Shown here: positions 57,576 to 64,000 of the stretch, in pieces
Layout of the letters: each line of letters opens with the position of its first letter
Numbering within the stretch: position 1 is the stretch's first letter
Origin: Alisma plantago-aquatica
Taxonomy: Eukaryota > Streptophyta > Magnoliopsida > Alismatales > Alismataceae
Length of the DNA stretch: 64,000 bases
Assembly: GCA_963693085.1 (NCBI GenBank)
Contig: OY856410.1
Span: forward strand, 1,391,460,363 to 1,391,524,362
Direction: 5' to 3'
The notes under the pieces: generated by a model
The model's input: only the letters and a program-made list of their open reading frames with translations
Databases searched by the model: none
Told to the model about the DNA's origin: nothing
Made by a program: the position numbers and the translations under genes

Positions 57576-59254
57576 TGTTATACTTCTTTGTTGTATTTCA
57601 AACCAAAAGGCAAAAGGTTTAGTCTCATATTGCTTGTGGTGGAGACTTCCCTCCTCCTTATATATGGACCCTTGTCCATAGAACAATTGAGGAATGAAAG
57701 GGGATAGGCCCTACGCACGCGCATGGTGGGCCTTGCCAACGGGGTTTGGGTCGGCCCGGTCCGGAAACCCTTTAATCGGGTGCGTCAGCGCACGTCGCAT
57801 CCTGCGCGCAGGGGGGTGAAAATCTGGCCTCCCGTAGCGCCTTGTGCGGGCGCGGCCCCGACTTGGTTTTGCTCTTCGGTTCACTGAACCAAATAGAGAC
57901 GTTTGCCGCATACATACTTTCGACGCACCTCTTCGTTTTGGACGCTTCCAAACGGCGGCCCGGTTTGCAACCGCAACACATCTCTTCGCTCGCTTTTCTT
58001 TTCTATTTATCTTTGTTTCTCGCTGTCGTTCGAGACAGATGCACAATATCTCTCGCTTTCTTCTTCTTCGCCTTCTGTTAGTCCACTGAAAGAACGATCA
58101 ATCGCCTTTCGCTCGTCGCCGTAACTGCGTGTGCGCGCTTCACGTCGGCAAACGCTATTGGATCCTGGGAGAGTAGCTGCGCCGGAGACTATCGCACAGG
58201 CGCTCGCCGTCGGGTACCGCAGAAATACTCTTACGGCATGTTTGGTTTACAGTATTATGGATGGGATAGGACTTACATTCCATTTTTAATCTCAATCCCA
58301 TGTTTGTTTGCGAAAAAAGGACACAAGGATTATAATCCCTTTGGGACAAGAGTCCCACCAAAATAGAACTTTCCAGTTCCGCACCCCCTAGGTATTGAGT
58401 GGTATAACTATTCCTAAACACCCCGACCATCGACCGCCGACCCCGACTTACGATAATTTTTTTGTGACGGCGCGCCCTTCCTATTCTCTCGGTGTGCAGA
58501 ACACCGACGGAGGACGCCTCTGATTGTTTCCGCCTGTGCACACCTCCGGCGGCGCAGATGGTCTGACTTCCAGCATGTACGTATCTCTCCGGCTGTTCCG
58601 GCTGTACAACTTATTTGTTCCGGCAAGGAAGCCAGCACTTTTCCCCTTTTGCTGCGGCAAGGAAGCCAGCACTTTCCCCCTTTTCCAGTACGTTGTTGCT
58701 GCGGCAAGGAACTTTCCCCCTGTTCTCCGCCTCCAGTTGCTTGGTGGGCGCTGATTTCCACCAACGATCAGTAGCCGGCTGATCATTCTTATTTATATAT
58801 ACTTTCTATTCCTCTGTTCGAGTTCGGAACCGTCAACAGGTATCTCTTCTTCTATTGTTATGTGTTAATAAATGAAGATCTTCATTCTCTGTACGCTATA
58901 GTTAATAAATGAATGTATCCATTGCTGCTTTGCCATCTTATCCTCTATTCTTATTTAATTTGAATTTGACTTTTATGATTACAAAGTTGACTTTTGGCAA
59001 TGAACATTGATCTAGATGATCATTAAAACAAGATTATAGGAACGCTTCATATGTCTACATAAGTCATGAAGATGGGATCTTCACAACTCCCATCCTCCAC
59101 CTATACCTGCTAATCCCATCCTTTAGCATATCCCGTCCTAATCCTTTCCTGTAAACCAAACATGCCCTTAAGGACAGTGCTCTCTGCACGCCTCAGCGTA
59201 AAATCTTTACTGTTTATGGCTTGCATCGCGGTTTGTACCCTATTACGACTAACA
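57576..59254 (+). repeat. Copia 3' LTR, interrupted by a 934-bp DNA element
   Basis: It matches the 5' LTR from TGTTATAC to ACTAACA, except for the insertion at 58234-59167 and a deletion of about 10 bp near 59,199 (GCCTCAGCGTAAAATC against GCCTCAGCATATCTCTGG). TATA box at 57659-57665. Confidence 0.94.
58234..59167. mobile_element. PIF/Harbinger-like non-autonomous element, 934 bp
   Basis: Inside the Copia 3' LTR. Its ends are CGGCATGTTTGGTTTACAG on the left and CTGTAAACCAAACATGCCC on the right, an almost perfect 19-bp inverted repeat, flanked by TTA on both sides (58231-58233; 59168-59170). The other LTR has a single TTA at this position. TTA duplications and GGC..TGTTTGGTT ends are typical of PIF/Harbinger and Tourist-like elements. 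Inside, GGATGGGATAGG-type sequence near the left end is mirrored by TCCTAATCC-type sequence near the right. No transposase domain was seen. Confidence 0.9.
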
Positions 59255-59259
59255 GATTT

Positions 59260-60477
59260 GGCTGCCTCTTTTTAAAAAAGTTTATTAAATAGAACGTGGT
59301 GGCTTACGTTAGTTATATTTTGAGATAAAAAGTCAAGCTGCCTATATGTATTTATTGATTGTAACTTTTAGAAGGCAACAATGCAATGTGAGATTGTTCT
59401 CGTCCATCGTTTTGATTTCCGCTAGACAATTTACATTTATTTGACACCACATTCATAACCATATTCGTTTCAATATTCCTTTTTGCCTTTCCGATCAACC
59501 AATCCCTCCTTTTAACTTTTCATCTTTAAATAGTGGTACTTGATTTGACGATTTGATAAATCTTATTATATGTTAAATACAAAGTGATTTACATATGTAA
59601 CTCCTTATTACCAGATTGATAATACAACATTTCAATAGGAAGTTTCCCTCATCAACTGCTTTGATGTCCAATGGTTATTCTACACTAATTTAACAACGCT
59701 TTTTTCCATTAATGATCAAAATTTCTAACGTTCATAAGGAACTTTGAAGTTTAACCATAAAAGAAAAACACATTATAAATTCCTAACGTTCAATGACGAT
59801 AAATTTTTAATCTCAACCTCCCATATTATAATAGAAAAACACACTTACATATATATTGATTTGAAACCTCCCTCGTATTAACATTTTGGATAGAGGATTA
59901 CGAACGGTAGGAAGTGAGAACCCATGTGTTACGTTTGTGCTGATAAGTATTGAGATTGATCCGGCCGCCTTTAAAAAAAAATCTCATTAAATAGGCTCGC
60001 TGTTATTTTAGAGATAAAGATAGAGGGGTAGGAAGTGGGAACCCATACGTAGCGTATCTGCTTAATAAGTTTTAATTTAAATGACGATATGACCGAATTA
60101 GGTCCACATCTTGACTGGTCTTAGATATGTGTATGCTTTTTCTCCGTGATAATTGGTCAACTAGAAAGCCAATTTCATTTAATGGCTTCCACTTTCCGTT
60201 CACGCTGCATCACTAGCTAGTCGGTTCGGTTTTCTTTGTTACCAAAATCACCACGGTGTCTTGACTCACCGTTGGCCAGGTATAAAATGTTGGCGGGTGA
60301 TCTTCTATGGGTTAAAATTTGTTCACGCGCAATCGCAAAAATGCGTGTTTTGATGCGCCTGCCAGCCGTCTGCGCCTACCAGCCATCTGTCAACTCCTGT
60401 CAGCCCCTGTCACCTGCTCTCACCTGTCAATGTATCAGGTTTTTTTATTTTTATTTTTACTTTTTTATTTGTTTTGC
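59260..60477. other. No gene seen; includes second and third copies of a duplicated segment
   Basis: AT-rich. 59,797-60,000 repeats the segment left of and across the Copia site; a shorter third echo (GGGGTAGGAAGTGGGAACCCA) is near 60,027-60,050. No coding domains. Confidence 0.55.
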
Positions 60478-61121
60478 TTGTAACTTTTAAATCAGAAGTA
60501 CTTTTTTAATGAAATATAATGCATTAAAATCCTTATAAAAAGTACATTCTAACAAGACCAATATTGACATATTTTTAAAAAAAAGAAGACGACGAAAATA
60601 TTTAGGGAATAAAAGAAGAGAGGAGGGATGTAAAAAAAATAATAATAATTTTTTACTTGAATGAGCTCACTATTGTCCAAAATGTGCCCACTATAGCCCT
60701 CAATGCGCCCAGTTTTACTTGAATGGGCACGTTTAAATGTACCTACTTTTGCTTGAATGCGCTCACTACTTCCCTCCTCAATACACCCAATTTTACTTGA
60801 ATACGCCCATACTATTGTCCAAAATACGCCTACTATTTCTTGAATACCCCCATTATTACTTGATTGCGCCTACTTTTACTTGAATGCACCCACTATTGTT
60901 TAAATACGCCCACTTTTACTTGAATGTGCCCACTATTATTCAGAATGCGCCCACTTTTGTATGAATGTGCCCACTATAGTTCTCACTGTGTCCAGTTTTT
61001 GCTTTAATGCACCCATTGTACTGTTTAAATGTGTCTACTTTTGCTTGAATGTGCCCACTACTTCCCACCTCAATGCGCCCCATTTTGCTTGAATACCTCG
61101 CTATTGTCCGAAATACGCCTA

Positions 61122-61226
61122 GGGCTAGTTTGGTTGGGTGTAGTAGGGTGCAGTTGTGTGAGTTCGCAATGTAAAAATATACATTAAATACGCACTTTGT
61201 CATCTGGCTACACCCTACCAAACAGG
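61122..61226. mobile_element. Short foldback sequence, possible MITE remnant
   Basis: The left part GGGCTAGTTTGGTTGGGTGTAG and the right part GGCTACACCCTACCAAACAG are inverted versions of each other with a few differences, about 105 bp overall. The ends resemble Tourist-like MITEs, but I see no clear target duplication. Confidence 0.5.
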
Positions 61227-61525
61227 GGCGAAGGAACCATCAACAGTCGTAGAGGGAAGTTGAGTCATGTGTTCTTGAAAAAATTTCTCGAACTCCGAGC
61301 GAAGCCCCTCAGTAGACAACGTAGCAGATGGCTTGTCAGATGGAGTATCAATGGAGGTTTCTACAGAAGCTTGGTTTGTCCAAGCCAATTTACCATGCTT
61401 GATCCAACGTCGATCTTCGTTGTGATTATCGCGGCCACACCAGTTGCAGAAGCGAGGGCCAACAGATTGTCCTCGACCAAGTAGAAGATGTGTGTCCACT
61501 GTTAGGAGGAAGACGTCCTCCTCTA
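61215..61525 (-). pseudogene. Copia-type gag fragment with decayed zinc knuckle
   Basis: On the minus strand 61499-61215 encodes VGPRFCNWCGRDNHNEDRRW followed by IKHGKLAWTNQAS. This resembles the C-terminal gag knuckle CX2CX4HX4C plus the W-K-HGK-P/A-W tail of copia-type or solo gag-like plant proteins, with the last Cys replaced by Arg. A Gln/Glu-rich segment (LRSEFEKFFQEHMTQL) follows. The fragment sits inside the minisatellite array, so it was brought in by insertion or capture. By eye only. Confidence 0.5.
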
Positions 61526-61977
61526 CTGTTGCTTGAATGCGCCCACTGTACTATTTAAATGTTCCTACTTTTACTTGAATGCGCCCACTACTTCCCTCCT
61601 CAATGTGCCTTATTTTGCTTAAATACGCCCACTATTGTCTAAAATGTGCCCACTATTGCTTGAATGTGCTCATTATTATTTAAATGCGCCCACTTTTACT
61701 TGATGCACCCACTATTGCTTAAATGTGCCCTCTTTTACTTGAATGTGCCCACTTTTACTTGAATATGTCCACTATTATTCACAATGCGCCCACTTTTGCA
61801 TGAATGTGCCCACTATAACCCTCAATGCGTCCAATTTTGCTTGAATGTGCTCACTATTGTTCTCAATGCGCCTACTTTTAACAGAATGTGCCATCTATTG
61901 TTCTGAATGCGCCTACTTTTGAATGTATTCACCCACTACGACACTGAATGCGCCCACTACTTCCCTCCTCACTAATA

Positions 61978-62335
61978 TGGTCACTCCTACGCCCATTTTG
62001 TTTGAATACGCTAATTCGTAATATCCATGTATATTTTTTAAAAATATATTAATATTGGTTTTGTTGGATTGTATTTTCCGTAACAAATTCAACGGTTTTT
62101 ATTTCGTCAAAAAAATCATTACAGATCAAAAGTTATGTTCAAAATAAACTTTTCTTTATATAATATCGTAACTTATGCGCCCATTTTGTTTGAGTACGCT
62201 CATTCCTAATATTTATATATTTAATTTTTATAAAATATATTGGTCTTGTTGGATTGCATTTTTCGTAACCAATTCAACGGTTTTTATTTCGTCAAAAAAT
62301 TCATTACAGATCAAAGGTTATGTGTAAAATAAACT
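61978..62335 (+). repeat. Tandem duplication, two ~188-bp units with the terminal module
   Basis: CGCCCATTTTGTTTGA, then the inverted terminal module and AAAATAAACTTTTCTTTATAT, occurs from about 61,990 and again from about 62,178. The two differ by scattered substitutions, so the duplication is not very recent. Confidence 0.85.
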
Positions 62336-62817
62336 TTTCTTTATATTTCTGTCTCAATCTCTCTCCACAAACCTATCAAATCAGTTGCTCACTTACATTT
62401 GTCACCTCATCCTGCAAAACCACTTCCATTCATCCAAACCCCTACTGGGTCCCGTGCTGGAAACTACCAAAATGCGAGTCCTCCCCCTACGTGTCACGGG
62501 AGGATTTTCCATTTTCTATAACACGGACAGATATGAGTTTTCCAGATTGTCTTGACTGTTGCCGAGATATATACTGGCACCCTGCGCAAGCACATGTGCA
62601 TGTACAGCAAGGGTCGGAAGGGAAGCTCGGGTACAAATTTTCTGTCCCGTCTCTGTCCCAACACATTTCAGTAGGGACTAAGATTACGGGACGCTCACGC
62701 TGCGTGACGCCCGGTTTCACGCGCAGGGAAACAACTCCCAAACCGCCGCCATGTGGCGGATGGTGATTGGGTAGTTTTTCTGAAATTATGCAATAGGCTA
62801 ATAAATTTGTTCGGCTT
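62336..62817. other. No gene seen
   Basis: About 480 bp of mixed composition between the terminal modules. An open frame of 148 codons (62320-62766) has no family likeness. A short inverted pair CCGCCATGTGGCGG lies at about 62,744-62,757. Confidence 0.4.
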
Positions 62818-64000
62818 ATAACTTTTGAACCGTAATGAATTTTTTAATGAAACAAAAATCGTTGGTTTCGTTACAAAAAATGCAATCTAACAAACCTAAT
62901 ATTGACATATTTTTTAGATAAAAAAGTAAAAAAATGATATATATAGATAGGTTAATTGACAACCAACTACGGTGTCCATACCCATAAATGGTTATTAACA
63001 CCCAAAAATGATTATTAACACAAAAAAATGGTTAATTGACACCCAAAATAGTACACTTATACCCAAAAGTATAAAGATGGTGCCCACATAAGCTAATGAC
63101 ACCCATAAATGGCTAATGACACTCAAATATAGTTATTTGACGCCTAAAATAGTTCACTGACACCTAAAATTATAAAGACGCTCACAAATGGCTAATGACA
63201 CCCATAAATGGCTAATTATACCCAAATATGGTTATTTGACGCCTAAAATAGTTCACTGAAAATGACTAATGACACAAAATATGAATATTTGACGCCTAAA
63301 ATAGTTCACTGACACCTAAAATTATAACGACGCCCAAAAATGGCTAATGACGCCAATAAATGGCGAATGACACCCAAATATGATTATTTGACGTCTAAAA
63401 TAGTTCACTGGCACCTAAATTATAACGACGCCCACAAATGGCTAATGGCACCCATAAATGGCTAATGACACCCAAATATGGTTATTTGACGCCTAAAATA
63501 GTTCAATGACACCTAAAATTATAACGACGCCCACAAATGGCTAATGGCACACATAAATTGTTATGACACCCAAATATGGTTATTTGACGCCTAAAATGGT
63601 TCACCGATACCTAAAATTATAATGACGCTCACAAATGGCTAATGACACCAATAAATGGCTAATGACACCCAAATATGGTTATTTGACGCCTAAAATAGTT
63701 CACTGACACTTAAAATTATAATGACGTCCATAAATGGCTAATGACACCCATAAATGTCTAATGACACCCAAATATAATTATCTGACGCTTAAAATAGTTC
63801 ACTGACACCTAAAATTATAATGACGTCCATAAATGGATAATGACACCCAAATATGGTTATTGACGCCTAAAATGGTTCACTGACACCTAAAATTATAACG
63901 ACGCCCACAAATGGCTAATGACACCCATAAATGCTAATGACACTCAAATATGGTTATTTGACGCCTAAAAATAGTTCATTGACATCCAGAATAATGTATC
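62818..64000 (+). mobile_element. Second candidate element of the same kind (left module plus array, runs off the window)
   Basis: 62818-62923 is a third-orientation-matched copy of the terminal module (TAACTTTTGAACCGTAATGA ... CTAATATTGACATATTTT), in the same direction as the one at 60478. After it a different minisatellite starts at about 62,950 and reaches the window end. The predicted right end is outside. Confidence 0.45.
62950..64000 (+). repeat. Higher-order minisatellite, ~99-bp unit of five ~20-bp subunits
   Basis: The repeating order is GGCTAATGACACCCATAAAT, GGCTAATGACACCCAAATAT, GGTTATTTGACGCCTAAAAT, AGTTCACTGACACCTAAAAT, TATAACGACGCCCACAAAT. Around eight such cycles are visible, with dropped or altered subunits. 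Each subunit shares a GACxCC core. Confidence 0.9.

Larger units (their letters stand above)
52254..59254 (+). mobile_element. Nearly intact Ty1/copia retrotransposon
   Basis: LTRs at 52254-53003 and 57576-59254 start TGTTATAC and end ACTAACA, with an exact GATTT duplication outside. The interior holds one polyprotein frame (gag, protease, integrase, RT, RNase H) with only two stop codons and no frame shift. The 3' LTR is longer because of a 934-bp inserted element; without it the two LTRs are about 750 and 742 bp and very similar. This is the youngest-looking retroelement in the window. Confidence 0.95.
60655..61985 (+). repeat. Minisatellite array, ~20-bp monomer, interrupted
   Basis: Monomers such as GCGCCCACTTTTACTTGAAT, GCGCCCACTATTGTCTAAAA and GTGCCCACTACTTCCCTCCT follow each other with many substitutions. 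The array is interrupted at about 61,122-61,525 by unrelated sequence. Confidence 0.85.
60478..62322. mobile_element. Candidate DNA element: inverted terminal modules around a 20-bp-unit minisatellite
   Basis: A ~105-bp AT-rich module at 60478-60585 (TAACTTTTAAATCAG ... ACCAATATTGACATA) recurs in inverted orientation at 62041-62137 and 62229-62322. Between them, from about 60,655 to 61,980, lies an array of ~20-bp units of the type GCGCCCACTTTTACTTGAAT and GCGCCCACTATTGCTTGAAT. No transposase is present. The inverted modules may be terminal repeats of a non-autonomous element. The exact ends and target duplication are not identified. Confidence 0.5.

Noticed and set aside
62487..62766. Open frames on both strands near 62.5 kb as a gene
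   Set aside because: No motifs; the region sits between repeat modules and includes a short palindrome, so coding is unlikely.
62950..64000. CRISPR-like array
   Set aside because: The spacers are not unique; all subunits are diverged copies of one 20-bp monomer, and the context is a plant nuclear genome.
1..64000. tRNA or rRNA genes
   Set aside because: I saw no cloverleaf with conserved GGTTCGAATCC-type T-arm in context and no rRNA-like conserved stretches; the only tRNA-related matches are retroelement primer sites.

Overview
The window is plant nuclear DNA made almost entirely of transposable elements. I found no host gene, rRNA or tRNA that I can support. The element lineages (Tekay/Del-type chromovirus, Sirevirus, Athila, L1-type LINE with RNase H, CACTA with a Ulp1-like gene, hAT and PIF/Harbinger MITEs) point to an angiosperm. 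I cannot name the species. Most reading frames are broken by stops and single-base shifts, and many stops are what C-to-T decay of methylated DNA would give.

Layout. 1-7.45 kb: the 3' part of a Tekay-like Ty3/gypsy element (RT, RNase H, integrase, chromodomain) plus a very long LTR holding palindromic arrays. 7.57-10.25 kb: the 3' part of a CACTA element with a multi-exon Ulp1-like protease pseudogene, subterminal repeats and an intact 3' terminus. 10.25-12.5 kb: unassigned DNA, a dispersed repeat and a second Ulp1-like remnant. ~12.75-15.5 kb: another Tekay-type LTR, probably solo. 15.75-16.4 kb: a small non-autonomous CACTA-like element. 16,434-27,524: a complete but decayed Sirevirus on the minus strand with an extra 3' ORF. 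29.9-47.3 kb: a 5'-truncated LINE split by a complete Athila-like element (30,545-42,220, TSD ATGAG). 48.8-50.2 kb: LTR-like repeat, inverted relative to 11.3-12.0 kb. 50,977-51,271: a hAT MITE with an exact 8-bp TSD. 52,254-59,254: a young-looking Copia element (TSD GATTT) whose polyprotein frame has only two stops; its 3' LTR carries a 934-bp PIF/Harbinger-like insertion. 60.5-64.0 kb: related AT-rich terminal modules flanking arrays of ~20-bp monomers.

The most interesting items are (1) the Athila-like element, which has gag but no pol and instead a ~4-kb second ORF ending in a Ulp1/C48-type cysteine protease domain, preceded by its own TATA-like region; and (2) the terminal modules with 20-bp-periodic minisatellites at 60.5-64 kb, which look like a family of array-bearing DNA elements. 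Ulp1-like domains occur three times in the window in at least two unrelated element classes.

The order of events can be read from nesting: the LINE predates the Athila-like element; a ~0.7-kb tandem duplication near 52/59.8 kb was later split by Copia; the PIF-like element entered Copia's 3' LTR last, and the 5' LTR preserves the empty site.
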